Part shown: positions 1 to 10,393 of the stretch, in pieces
Position numbering within the stretch: position 1 is the stretch's first letter
Layout of the letters: every line of letters begins with the position of its first letter
Source of the DNA: Excoecaria cochinchinensis
Taxonomy: Eukaryota; Streptophyta; Magnoliopsida; Malpighiales; Euphorbiaceae
DNA: 64,000 nucleotides
Reading direction: 5' to 3'
NCBI GenBank assembly: GCA_947683425.1
Contig: CANTUQ010000007.1
Coordinates: 1,302,001 to 1,366,000 of the forward strand
Made by a program: the position numbers and the translations under genes
Notes under the pieces: model-generated
Database searches by the model: none
What the model was told of the DNA's origin: nothing
What the model saw: only the letters and a program-made list of their open reading frames with translations

Positions 1-76
1 TGAATAACTAATTACCAGATGTAAGAAAGTATTTACAGAGTTTATATAAGTAAAATCGGAAAGTTAAAAAGAATAC

Positions 77-1422
77 CTGAAATGCATAACCATCTTCACG
101 AGAGCCAACAGAAGCATGAAAAATCACATACTGCAAATCAGTAAGAGTGCAAACAATATCAAACATAAGCCTTGGCCTATCTTTACACTCTATGCTCACA
201 AATGAATATCCCTTTTCTTCACACTTCTCCACCCTAACCATCGTCTTCCTCCCTTCCTCTTCGCTATCCGATCCCGATCCGTACCAAGATCCGGTGACCG
301 GAGACGAAGACTCCATCGGATCATCAAAATCCCTAACCGAAAGCATCAATTGATGCAGCCTTCTTTCCACATTACTTACCGTCCCTTCACTTCCAACCAC
401 TCCTCCCGTCTTCACTTCCTGGTTTTGCGGCAGCTTCCCCGGCCTCATGGCGCGGATCACCGTGGTGAGGTGGTCCTCGATGGTGGCCAGACGCCGAGGA
501 TCTTCAATTCGTGTGTCGGTGGATTTATCGGAAATATAAGCTACACAAGCAAGGCGATCGTTGTGGCTCCACGCATGAGCCTCCACAACGTTGCAATTAA
601 GGTCGGCTAAGGCGGCGGATATCTCTGAGAAAAGCCCTGGCCTGTCGGTTCCGGTCAGTTCAATGGCGGTGTGCTCGCTTGAATGGCTTTCGCTGTCTGA
701 TACATCATTAATGTAAGCCTTTTTTCTCGCCGCACTTTCTGTTTCCCGCGTGGTACCTATGGCCTGCATTTAATTTTGTTTGAATCTAAAACCTTCTTGA
801 TCACTACATCACATCACAGATTTTAATCAATTAAAAACCTAATTTTTCAAATATTGAATCTATAAACAGATTTCAAATTGTAATAATATATATATGTTAA
901 TGATTCATTTTAACAAACCTGCTGGATACAGTCGATCACATTCTGGTCTTTAAGTTTGTTGCCACCTTCATCTTTAACCTGAAAAACTGTTTTTATAAAA
1001 TATTTTAATAAAATTATATACTTAGCACTCAATTAAAAATGTAAAATATCTCAAATTAAGAATTAAAAGGAATAAACGTACCATCCATGAACCATCCAGC
1101 ATCAGAGGAAATATAACTCTTAGAAATGGTTAAATTCAAGTCAGTTAAGACCTGAACCACTTCTAGGAGAAGGCCTTGTTTGTTTACACTATCCACCTTT
1201 ACTACTGTGCAATCCTCCATGCTTTCATTATCTATACAAACTCTACATCTGCAATTAATTTTTAGGGTTTTGCAGGATTAAATTTCTTATTATTTTTATG
1301 ATAAATTACATATATATATATATATATATTATTAATTAACATCATACTTACGTAGGTCCATATATCCTTTCTGGGAGAGTATCAAAATCAGGATCAAAGT
1401 AAGGCCAACTAACATCATCCAT
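77..1422 (-). CDS. ACR-type ACT-domain-repeat protein (5' part, runs off left edge)
   Basis: Four coding exons read on the minus strand: 1422-1352, 1248-1082, 986-919 and 763-77. All junctions are GT/AG and the phases close, giving 331 residues before the donor at 76; the last exons lie beyond base 1. The protein begins MDDVSWPYFDPDFD and shows ACT domain 1 (about residues 37-105, with VKVDSVNKQG and VVQVLTDLNL), ACT 2 (IELTGTDRPGLFSEIS) and the start of ACT 3 (IECKDRPRLMFDIVCTLTD). This is the layout of plant ACR proteins, which carry several ACT repeats and no enzyme domain and are thought to sense amino acids. The start ATG follows an AG after a T-rich stretch (TTTGCAG), so a 5'-leader intron may precede it. 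A Tat retrotransposon sits about 500 bp upstream on the same strand. Which ACR paralogue this is cannot be told from the visible part. Confidence 0.9.
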
Positions 1423-1923
1423 CCTGCAAATTACTTACTGAAAAACCCAATTAAGAGTTAATTATTTTTCTATCATATTAAGTTTGGTAATTGTCGTGCA
1501 AGAAATAAGTTCGAGATCATAGTACTCGAAACGAAGGCCAGTAAAATACAGCTATTAATAGAAATAATTCCACGAAAAAACATTTTTACCAAACAACTCA
1601 TTGCTTCTAATGGATGGTTAAAATAATAGTCAATTTTTTTATAACTAATTAAATAAGAAAATGAAAAATTTCGACCAAAGCAAACCTACTAGAAACGCTT
1701 GGGAACAAAACAAACAAAACAATAAATTAATAAAAAAATAAAAATTGTAGGCCTTACGTAGCTATAATGTAAAATTTATACCAGAATAATTAAACAAAAA
1801 AAATTAATTTAATATACTCAAAAGTTTCGATCCCTGCTTTTCCTCTATCAAAATAAAGTAATAATTTAATGTCATCTTAACAATTATCTCTTTCTTTCCA
1901 ATATATAATCATCATATCCTTTG
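1423..1923 (-). other. ACR upstream or leader region, no coding potential seen
   Basis: AT-rich, with no reading frame or RNA gene recognised. The sequence just before the ACR ATG resembles a 3' splice site, so part of this stretch may be a 5'-UTR intron or promoter. It is bounded on the far side by the retrotransposon target site. Confidence 0.4.
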
Positions 1924-1928
1924 TGTAT
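1924..1928. repeat. 5-bp target site duplication, left copy (TGTAT)
   Basis: TGTAT directly precedes the outer TG of the left LTR and matches the five bases after the outer CA of the right LTR at 12183-12187. This marks a single, unrearranged insertion. Confidence 0.95.
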
Positions 1929-2395
1929 TGATAAATCCAAGAATGTCTTTATCTATAGGAGAGAGGGCGATCCGATCGGATGAGAGAAACCTGCAATAAG
2001 AGGAGCCCGGTCGGACCAGGCGTGAGCACTCCGAAGCTTAAGTTAGTAGCTTAGAGAGAGAATGTGCTTTAGAAAGATAATGTCGTGAATTCAATACCTG
2101 GTACCATCGTATGCTGGGCTATTTATATGAGATAGTTGAGGGACACTCGAGTGCCTGGGGGATGATTACTGGCTGTCAGAGTAGGTATTCGGCGACATGA
2201 CATGGAGCAGGTGATAGGCATGAGTGCTACCTTGTGTCAGGCGGCTGATGGGACTGGCGGTCACATCAGCCGATCGGTCATGATCGTTGCCTAGGAGCTC
2301 GTGTCTGATACCTTTAGCTGATGGGCTTTGGGCCCTGCCAGTTAAATGGGCCGGCCGAATGGGCCTTAAGGCAAATGATATTTGCTGTGTTATCA
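1929..2395 (-). repeat. 3' LTR of the Tat element (467 bp)
   Basis: It begins TGATAA and ends TTATCA, a perfect terminal inverted repeat. It differs from the other LTR at only two positions (C at 1937 against T at 11724; T at 2287 against C at 12074). It lies on the ACR side, with its promoter pointing toward ACR. Confidence 0.97.
2119..2127 (-). promoter_or_regulatory. TATA box in the 3' LTR, directed toward ACR
   Basis: The minus strand reads TATAAATAG. It is identical to the presumed genomic promoter in the other LTR and lies about 700 bp upstream of the ACR start codon on the same strand, so read-out transcription into ACR is possible. That consequence is inferred. Confidence 0.55.
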
Positions 2396-2410
2396 CTTGT
2401 CCCCCCTCAA
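2396..2410 (-). promoter_or_regulatory. Polypurine tract of the Tat element
   Basis: The minus strand reads TTGAGGGGGGACAAG directly next to the start of the 3' LTR, the expected position for the plus-strand DNA primer. Confidence 0.85.
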
Positions 2411-2679
2411 CAGGTCCGATCGGGCACAAAATTGCCTTTGTTGATCCGTTCGGATGGAATCAGTTATGGAGATTCCCGATCCGAAAACGCGTACTGGCGC
2501 GCTTTTTGAATTTGAAGGGCGCTTTTTCTGAGGCGACGCGCTTGCTGAGACAGCTGTTCTCCTTTAATGCAGTGAGCGTACCGAGGGCGACGCTTCGCTC
2601 TACGCAGAGATATAATGTCCTTTGACACGTGGCGCTTGCTGAATGACGCGTTGTTTGGCGTTTTTGAGGAGCTTCCGTC

Positions 2680-2688
2680 TATAAATAG
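2680..2688 (+). promoter_or_regulatory. TATA box of the antisense accessory gene
   Basis: TATAAATAG on the plus strand, about 250 bp upstream of the ATG at 2940 and inside the element. It would place transcription start near 2710. A good donor (GTAAGT at 2820) and an AG just before the ATG (2938-2939) suggest a 5'-leader intron. Confidence 0.65.
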
Positions 2689-2939
2689 GGAACTTTGCAG
2701 AGCATTTTCTCTTTTATTTTCGAAATCCCTAGCGAAGCTCTGTCAAAACTCCTTCTTGAATCTCAGATTTCTGCAAACATCTTCTTCTTTCTTCGAATTC
2801 CTTGAGTTCATTCTGCCAAGTAAGTAACTTTTCTGCCCTTCTTTGCTTTCTTCGTGGTTTTCGTCCTTTGCTTTCTTTCCATACCCATCTCATTTAGACA
2901 AAAGAGAGTTGCACTTTTCCTTTCATATTTTTGTTGAAG

Positions 2940-5458
2940 ATGGCCTCCAGTAGTGCTGAGGTGTTAGACACAAGTTTTTTGGAGTGGTATGAGAATAAAC
3001 CAGCCGTCGCACTGCATTCTCGCCTGACCGTTGAAGAGGTGGCCGAAATTCCCTCCAAATATGGCCTTTCTGATGAGATAAAAGTGTTGGCCTGCCCTGA
3101 GTCGATGGCGGTGACAGAAGGGCCCTTTGGTCAAGATGGCGGGGAGTGGTTCGTCTGCCACCTGTGGAGCCTTGATGCAGGCCTGAGGTTCCCGTTGGGC
3201 GCCTTTGAGACAGCGGTGCTGAAGGGGTATGGTCTCGCCCCTAACCAATTACATCCGAACGGCTGGAGATCAGTGGCGTGCTTCAAAATCCTATGCCAAA
3301 TTGAAGTGGTAGCGCCGACCTTGGAGCTTTTCACTCACTTCTTCTATATTTCGGGTCGGAGCGACGGCACGGAGTATTTCTTTACAAGCCGCCCAAAAAG
3401 GAAGTTGATGTTCGTCCCCACCTCCATGAAAGGATACAGAGAACGGTACTTCTTGGTGGGGAGGAAAGGCGGATTTGGGGTACGCCTAACCCGATCGGCC
3501 AGGGTCGAGACCTTAAGGGACTTAGCCGCCGGTCAAGAATTCTACGAAAAGGACATAGAGAAACTGATGGCCGCCGTGAGCAGGAATGAAGGTCCTTACG
3601 AGTCCAAATTCCTTTTGCGGACACTGCTCGGCTCGCCCGATTTTCAGGAGGCTGAGGACGTAGAACGTGAGCGTTAGGATCAGAAAAAACCCAATCATCG
3701 TGCATCAGATCATTCATTGCACTTTATTAACGTTTTATAAAGAGAATTTGTGTTCAAAAAAACTTATCTCGCTTATTTTTTGTTGTGCAGCTGAGATGGC
3801 TGGTGGGAGTGATGCATCCAAGCAGCTCGGCGAAAAGATTAAGCAAAAGCGTGAGGCCGAGCGGAGGGCTCAAGAGCAGAGGAAAAGGAGGAAGCTCGTG
3901 CCCGCGTCGGAGCTGCAATCTTCTCGGGCAGCTGCTGGTGCTTCCGCAACAACTCCTGCCATTGCGGCCGTCCCGATCTCCTCGGCACCCCCCGCTGTCA
4001 CGACTACAACTGTGGCGCCTCCCTCCACTGCAGCCGGGCCAAAGATTGTGCTTCGAAGGGAGGCCCTTCCTCCGCCGGTGCGTCCAAAGCGCCACACTCT
4101 TCGGGATGAGTCAGATGAAGACGATCAGCCGATCGGTCCTGCGATCCGAGAGGCGGAGGAGGCCGCTAAAAGGAAAAAGGCCGATGAAGCGGCGAGGAAG
4201 AAGGTTGCTGAGATGATAGCCGAGTCCGACGCACTGATTGCCGCCAGAGGGAAGACCGTTCTACGTGGCGAATCTCCTCGGCGATCTAGCGATCGGCGGC
4301 CGGCTCCCATGAAGGACATTCTGAAGGAGAACTTTGGTGATGAATGGTCAGTAGGTCAAGTGGCCAACTTCATTTGCCGTGGTCTTCTTCGGGATGAAGA
4401 TCACCGGGACGCCGGGGACGCTAGCCAACTCAACAGAGAAGTCTCGGCTATCAATCAACAGTTAATAGACGTAAGGACTCGTCGTTTTGTTTCTGGTGTT
4501 AATTTACACCTCTGTGTCTGATGTAGTTATTCTTGATTTTGTGTAGGCTGCCAGGAGGGCACAGCGGCTTCACATGATGGCCGGTCTGTGGAGAGGAAGG
4601 GCCGAGTCGGGCGCCGCAGCTAAGGCGGAGGCGAACACACGCTGTGAAGCAGCTAAGAAAGAGGCCTCCGACCTTCGAGCTGAGGTGGCCAAGCTCGAGG
4701 AGCGATATGCTGCTTCACAGTCGGAGACAGTGGCCTTGAGGAAGGAGGCTCACCAGAGTGCTCAGGAGCTGAAAGCTCGGCAGGGCGAGGCCGACAGGCT
4801 GAAGGGCGAAAATGCCCGCCTATCCGCAGAGTGTGGACAACTGAGGCGGTTCGAGGCAGATGCAAGCCGACTGGATGCCGAATGCAGAGAGTTGGTTGCT
4901 GAGAACGCCAGGTTGAAGACAGAGGTGGAGTCCTTGAAGACGTCGGCAGCAGAGAACGAGGCTTCCTATACGAAGATTCTTGAAATGGAGCTTGCCAACC
5001 AAAAGGAGCGCCTGATCGATGAGTTGGCAGACACCCAGGTGGGGCTGTTGTCTCGGCTAGTTCATGAAGCTGGGCAGCGCTTCCCCGGGGTGGATCTGTC
5101 ATGGATGGATGACCCGGCCTCATTGCCTGCTCCTCCAAGCAGTGACGATGACGAAGGCGCTCCCGAGGGGGAAGTCATCGAGAGAACTTCTGGAGAAGGT
5201 CCCTCACTTCTGCCGACTATTCAAGAGGTTCCATCTGAAGCGGGGCTTGTGGCGTCTTCAACACCTGAAGCCGAAACGGAGGTTCCTCCTGCTCCTGAAG
5301 CTGAGCCAGTGGCGCCTTCTTCCACTGGGCCTGTCTCTGAAGGGGGGGCAGTATCTGTACCGTTAACTGCCGACCCTCCTCAAGCCACGGCCGATCCGAT
5401 CGTTGAACAGGTCGTTGGGCCTCCTGGCGAAGTGGAGGTTGTAAATATAGATAGTTAG
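2940..5458 (+). CDS. Antisense accessory gene of the Tat element (putative gypsy-type transposon protein)
   Basis: Three exons on the plus strand: 2940-3666, 3791-4470 and 4547-5458, with introns GTGAGC...GTGCAG and GTAAGG...GTGTAG. The phases close to one 772-residue frame ending TAG. Exon 1 carries the plant 'putative gypsy-type transposon' domain (about residues 80-200), including FPLGAFETAVLKGYGLAPNQ and NGWRSVACFKILCQ. Exon 2 is rich in Ala, Lys and Arg, with a basic run near residues 258-278 that could be a nuclear signal. Exon 3 is a long predicted coiled coil (about residues 480-610) followed by an acidic, Pro-rich tail. The frame starts are GTG or TTG in the unspliced DNA, so the introns are needed for a continuous protein. 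It faces gag-pol tail to tail. Its function is unknown; antisense extra ORFs are known in Tat elements, but their role is not settled. Confidence 0.85.
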
Positions 5459-5620
5459 TTTAGGAATTTAGATCAGCTTTACTTTTTTCTTTGTTTCCTA
5501 TCTTTGTAACAATTCTTTACAAATTGTATATTGGAGGTATTTTGTATTAATAAGATTGCCTAATTCTGCAAATCAAGATATACATAAGTTTGTACTGAAA
5601 TTTGCAATATGATCGAGCTA

Positions 5621-5626
5621 AATAAA
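5621..5626 (+). terminator. Candidate poly(A) signal of the antisense gene
   Basis: AATAAA about 160 bp after the stop codon at 5458, in AT-rich DNA. A weaker AATAAG-type signal lies near 5549. Confidence 0.4.
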
Positions 5627-5737
5627 ACTCGTAATTAAAATTTGCATTAAATTTCACAAGTACTTCCTGAATTCGAATAGCGTCGAAGCTAAGTGACCGA
5701 TCGGGTCAGTCTGTCTTTTTTAGATCGTTTTGCTAAG

Positions 5738-5898
5738 TGATACTCATAAAGCTGCATAAGGGTTGCATAGCTGAGTTATATGATACTCGTAGAATCGCAT
5801 AGTTATTGCGAAATCGAGTTGAGTGATACTCGTAGAACTGCATGAGAATTGCATAGCCGAGAATACTCGTAATATTGCATAACAATTGCATAACCGAG
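5738..5898. repeat. Imperfect tandem repeats, about four units of 37-43 bp
   Basis: Each unit begins with a variant of TGATACTCGTAGAA, continues with GCATA..ATTGCATA and ends in a CGAG-type motif. The array lies between the pol stop and the antisense gene stop. Tandem repeats in the 3' untranslated part are a known feature of Tat elements and can seed satellite DNA. Confidence 0.75.
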
Positions 5899-6088
5899 CG
5901 AGAGAGGTTAGATCCTCTATAATAGGGATAATACTCGGGGAGGTAAGATCCTCCATCACGTTAGATTCGCTTTTGTAGCTTGAGACGGGCATCAAGCCTA
6001 ATCGTAGAACGCTAAATTATGCATTAATTGAACGAATATGAAAGAAGGAACCTTTTTATTAATCAGGCAATTTCCAGGTTCTGATACA

Positions 6089-9000
6089 TTATAAGACATG
6101 GTACTTCTTGAGTACTTCAACATTCCAGCTTCTGGGGACCTCTCGCCCTTCAACAGTTCGGAGCCTATAAGTGCTCGGGCTTAGGACTTTAGATACCTCA
6201 TAGGGCCCTTCCCAATTTGGCATTAGCTTTCCCACTCCGGCGTTTCCCGAGCCTAGTTCTGCCTTTCTGAGTACCAGATCGCCTACATTGAAGGTTCTAG
6301 ACCTTACTTTAGCATTGTGGTATCTGGCCACCCTTTGTTTATAGGCAGCGATCCTGGCGTAGGCGTCCTCCCTCTTTTCTTCGATGAGATCTAAGTCTTG
6401 GCATCTCTCTTGAGTGTTCATCCGCTCGGAGTAGAGAGCCGATCGGTAAGAAGGGAGGCCGACCTCCACAGGAATCATCGCTTCGGAGCCGTAAACAAGA
6501 GAAAATGGCGTCTGATGAGTGCCTGTCCTGGGGGACGTTCTATATGTCCACAGGACACTCTGCAGTTCTTCAGTCCAGTTGCCTTTGGCTTGACCCAGTC
6601 GTTTCTTCAATCCCTCCAAGATGGTCCGGTTGGAGACCTCGGTCATTCCGTTGCTTTGGGGATGAGCGACAGATGTGAACTTTAGTTTGATGTTCAAGCC
6701 TTGGCAAAAGTTCCTGAAAATGGAGCTGTCGAACTGCTTGCCATTATCTGCAATAAAAACATTGGGTAAGCCATACCTGCAGATGATGTTCTTCCATGTA
6801 AAGCTCTTGACCCTCTCGGCTGTGATGGTGGCCACCGGCTCAGCCTCAATCCACTTAGAGAAGTGGTCTACTGCCACTATGAGGAATTTCATCTGCTTTT
6901 TGCCTTGGGGAAAAGGTCCCAAGATGTCCATCCCCCATTGGTCGAATGGCCATGCAATTCCGATCGGCTGCTGGTCTGCTCCATGCTGCCTTATAATCCT
7001 GCCATGAATTTGGCATTGCGGGCATATCCTTACTTTCTCCTGGGCATCCTTGAGCATGCTAGGCCAGTAATATCCCGTCTGAAGGGCTTTCCTTGTCATG
7101 GCTCTGCTTGCCTCATGCGCACCGCATATGCCCTCGTGGAGCTCTCTGAGGATGTAGTCCCCCTCTTCCTCCGACACGCACTTTAGCCAAGGGTGACTGA
7201 AAGCTTTTTTGTACAATTCACCGTTAATGATGGAGTAATTGAGAGATTTTCGAGATACCTTTCGAGCTTCGTCCTTGTCCTCGGGCAGTCGTCCTGTCTG
7301 GAGGAACCGCACAATTGGGCTCATCCAGGTTTCATTCTCTTGGTCAATTTCCATCATCTCTGGTTCGTCTAGGGAGGAGGAAGTTTGGTCTACAACGGCA
7401 ATGTTTTCTTCTATGACACTTTGTGCGGAAGCAGACATCTTAGCTAGCCGATCGGCCTCTGCAGTTTGGTCTCTCGGGACTTTATGTAGCACCCATTCCG
7501 ATCCAGCCTCTTCCAGTTTTGCGAGAGCAGTCTTGACTTTGGCCAGGTACTGGATCATCGTGGCCTCACGTGCTTCGAAAGTCCCCAGAACTTGACTGGT
7601 GACCAGCTGGGAGTCGCTCCTGATGGCTACTGACTCCGGTCGGATTGCATGGAGCAGTCTCAGCCCTTGAAGGAGCGCCTCGTACTCTGCCACATTATTA
7701 GAAGCTTTAAAATTAAGCTTTATGGCGTACCTTATTGTGATGCCCAAAGGGCCTTTTATTACTATGCCGACGCCTCCTCGAGTGTCGTTTGCTGCGCCGT
7801 CCACTGTCATTTCCCAGTTTTGTGGCTTGGGCTGACTTGGTGGTTCCTCACCCGCAAATTCGGCAATGAAATCTGCCAAAGCTTGGGCTTTTATAGCCTT
7901 TCTGGGCTCGTATCTGACATCCCAGGACTGTAGCTTAATCGCCCATCCCACCATTTTGCCTTCCAAATCGGGCGTCTGGAGTATCTTTCTTAGAGGATGA
8001 CCCGATCGGACGATGATTGTGTGCGCCTCGAAGTAAGGTCTCAACTTCCTTGCACACATCATGAGGGCAATAATAAGCTGCTCAACCGGTCCCTTTCTCA
8101 GATCGGCACCTCTGAGTACTTCACTTACGTAGTACACGGGTAGCTGTTGGGTATCTTCTTCTCGGACCAAAGCACCTGCAACAGCTTCCTTAGAGGTGGC
8201 TAAATACAGGTACAAATTTTCACCTGGTACCGGTCGGCTGAGCAGCGGCGGGTTGGTGAGGAATGCCTTAAGCTCTTCGAAGGCCTGCTGGCAGTCTTCC
8301 CCCCAGAAAAAAGTTTCGCTCTTCCTTAACTTCTTGAAAAAAGGCGTGCAGCGCTTGGCTGAAGAGGAAATGAATCGTCCCAAGGCTGTTATTCTTCCAT
8401 TCAGCTTCTGGACGTCTTTTATGCTCCTGGGGGGTTGCATCTCGAGGATGGCCTTTATTTTTTCTGGATTTGCCTCAATCCCTCGTTGAGAGACTAGGAA
8501 TCCTAAGAATTTTCCTGATGGTACCCCGAAGACGCACTTCTCGGGGTTGAGCTTCATCTGGAACTTATTTAGGGTGTCAAAAACTTTTGCCAGATCGGCT
8601 GGATGTTCCTCGGCGCTTCGGCTCTTGACGATCATGTCGTCAACATATACTTCGACATTCTGCCCGATCTGGTCTTTAAAAATCTTGTTCATCAGGCGCT
8701 GATATGTGGCTCCAGCATTTTTCAGTCCGAACGGCATCATCCTGTAGCAGAACGTCCCGTCGTCTGTGATAAAGCTGGTTTTTTCCTGATCCAAGAGCCA
8801 CATCAGGATTTGGTGGTAGCCAGCATATGCGTCTAGCAGAGAATAAATGGCATGGCATGCCGTGGCGTCTACTAACTGGTCTATGCTGGGCAAGGGGTAG
8901 CTGTCTTTGGGACATGCCTTGTTGAGATCGGTGAAGTCCACACACATCCTCAGCTTGCCAGACTTCTTTTTGACTAACACCACGTTAGCCAGCCACTCTG

Positions 9001-10273
9001 GATATTCTACCTCTCGGATGGTTCCGGTCTTGAGTAGCTTATCCACCTCTTCAGAAATGAACTTCCTCCGATCGGGTGCGTGCCTTCGTAGCTTTTGGCG
9101 GATCGGAGGGAAGCTCGGGTCCACATTCAACTCGTGGGTGATTATTTTGGGGTATACCCCAGAGATATCTTCTGGCTTCCAGGCAAAGGTCGCTTGATTG
9201 ATGGTCAAGACATGCATAATGGCCTCTTCGGTTTCCTTATCCATGCTTGTCCCCACCTGAACATTTTTACCTTTATCTAGCGACCTGGCCTTTGTGGCCT
9301 CTGCTGGGTCCATCTTGGGCCTTTCCGCTTGATCTGGCTGTTCGAGGCCCGGCTCTACGACCATCGCTTCTCGCTGCTGCTTTATCATGGTGATATAAGC
9401 CTCCCTGGATGCTTTCTGGTCACCTCTCAAGATGGCGACGCCTCCTAAGGTCGGAATCTTCATCACCATGTATCGGATGGAGGTCACAGCTCCGGTCTGG
9501 AAAAGCAGCGGTCTGCCAAAAATGGCGTTGTAGGCAAATGTCATGTCCACAACCATGAAAATTACCTTACAAGCATGAGCTATTGCTTCTTGGCCGAGCT
9601 CGACAAAAAGCTCTACAGATCCCGCCACGGGGATGGTAGCATTGCCCAGGCCGATCAGAGGAGTGGCGTTCGGCTTCAGCTCTCCGATCGGAAGTCCCAT
9701 GGCTCGGTAGGCCTGGAGAGTTAGGACGTTGACAGCACTGCCATTGTCCACCAAGATTCTTTTTACATTGAAATTGTTTATCCGAGCTCTTACAACGAGA
9801 GCGTCCTCATGTGGAAACAGGATGTCTCGTGCGTCTTCACTGGAAATGGTGACCGAGGCAGGCTGTTCGGCCTGTCGGGAGAGGTAGACGCCTTTCCCCT
9901 TCCCCTTTTTGGGGAGATCCTCTCCGTAGGATGACCCTCCAGTTATCACGTTTATGACCCCGGCATAGGGTCTGGCAGGGTCGGCGTTTCTGGGATTCCT
10001 GCGCTCATCGTCGTCTGAGTCAGGATCGTCCCTTCTAGGCTTCGGCTGTCTGCAGGGTTCATCCCCTCTGGCCGGGCCTATGAATCTCCTGAGGGCCCCA
10101 CGGCGTATCAGCCTTTCAATTTCTTTTTTTAGCGAAGTGCACTCGTCGGTTAAATGACCGACGTCTCTGTGGAATTCGCAATATTTGCTCGGGTCCCTCG
10201 CATCCCGACTTCTTTCGGAGAGGTCTCTGGGCCAGTTGACTCTGCGGTGCTTCTCTTTGATCCATATTAGCAC
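6089..10273 (-). CDS. Tat Pol region: zinc-knuckle-like motif, protease, RT, RNase H x2, integrase
   Basis: An open frame of 1394 codons, in the same frame as gag and open up to the TAA at 10396-10394. In order: a Cys/His motif YCEFHRDVGHLTDEC (residues 31-45, nucleocapsid-like); aspartic protease with LVDNGSAVN (174-182); reverse transcriptase (about 385-590) with YVDD at 543-546; a native RNase H remnant (about 685-770); a second RNase H with D825, E863, D887 and D941; and integrase with an HHCC finger (about 1046-1087), catalytic D1116, D1176 and E1212 (DD35E), and a C-terminal region ending KKYHVL. All catalytic residues I could place are present. No ATG opens the frame (10273 is GTG), so it is normally made as a Gag-Pol fusion, which the TAA now prevents unless it is read through. 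Confidence 0.93.
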   Translation of the reverse strand: MLIWIKEKHRRVNWPRDLSERSRDARDPSKYCEFHRDVGHLTDECTSLKKEIERLIRRGALRRFIGPARGDEPCRQPKPRRDDPDSDDDERRNPRNADPARPYAGVINVITGGSSYGEDLPKKGKGKGVYLSRQAEQPASVTISSEDARDILFPHEDALVVRARINNFNVKRILVDNGSAVNVLTLQAYRAMGLPIGELKPNATPLIGLGNATIPVAGSVELFVELGQEAIAHACKVIFMVVDMTFAYNAIFGRPLLFQTGAVTSIRYMVMKIPTLGGVAILRGDQKASREAYITMIKQQREAMVVEPGLEQPDQAERPKMDPAEATKARSLDKGKNVQVGTSMDKETEEAIMHVLTINQATFAWKPEDISGVYPKIITHELNVDPSFPPIRQKLRRHAPDRRKFISEEVDKLLKTGTIREVEYPEWLANVVLVKKKSGKLRMCVDFTDLNKACPKDSYPLPSIDQLVDATACHAIYSLLDAYAGYHQILMWLLDQEKTSFITDDGTFCYRMMPFGLKNAGATYQRLMNKIFKDQIGQNVEVYVDDMIVKSRSAEEHPADLAKVFDTLNKFQMKLNPEKCVFGVPSGKFLGFLVSQRGIEANPEKIKAILEMQPPRSIKDVQKLNGRITALGRFISSSAKRCTPFFKKLRKSETFFWGEDCQQAFEELKAFLTNPPLLSRPVPGENLYLYLATSKEAVAGALVREEDTQQLPVYYVSEVLRGADLRKGPVEQLIIALMMCARKLRPYFEAHTIIVRSGHPLRKILQTPDLEGKMVGWAIKLQSWDVRYEPRKAIKAQALADFIAEFAGEEPPSQPKPQNWEMTVDGAANDTRGGVGIVIKGPLGITIRYAIKLNFKASNNVAEYEALLQGLRLLHAIRPESVAIRSDSQLVTSQVLGTFEAREATMIQYLAKVKTALAKLEEAGSEWVLHKVPRDQTAEADRLAKMSASAQSVIEENIAVVDQTSSSLDEPEMMEIDQENETWMSPIVRFLQTGRLPEDKDEARKVSRKSLNYSIINGELYKKAFSHPWLKCVSEEEGDYILRELHEGICGAHEASRAMTRKALQTGYYWPSMLKDAQEKVRICPQCQIHGRIIRQHGADQQPIGIAWPFDQWGMDILGPFPQGKKQMKFLIVAVDHFSKWIEAEPVATITAERVKSFTWKNIICRYGLPNVFIADNGKQFDSSIFRNFCQGLNIKLKFTSVAHPQSNGMTEVSNRTILEGLKKRLGQAKGNWTEELQSVLWTYRTSPRTGTHQTPFSLVYGSEAMIPVEVGLPSYRSALYSERMNTQERCQDLDLIEEKREDAYARIAAYKQRVARYHNAKVRSRTFNVGDLVLRKAELGSGNAGVGKLMPNWEGPYEVSKVLSPSTYRLRTVEGREVPRSWNVEVLKKYHVL

Positions 10274-10393
10274 CGCAGTCGGGGTAGCATTGAGAGGAGT
10301 GTATGTCCTCTCTGCCTGGTCGTCTGGACGCGGATTCCGGTCTCTTCCTGATCCTCTGGCTTGGCCTGAATTTCTGGAACTTTGAGCTCCATC

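Noticed and set aside
2011..2021. TCGGACCAGGC in the LTR, matching the first 11 bases of miR166
   Set aside because: The match stops after 11 bases and no precursor-like fold was seen around it. The word is in both LTRs and is likely chance in GC-rich DNA.
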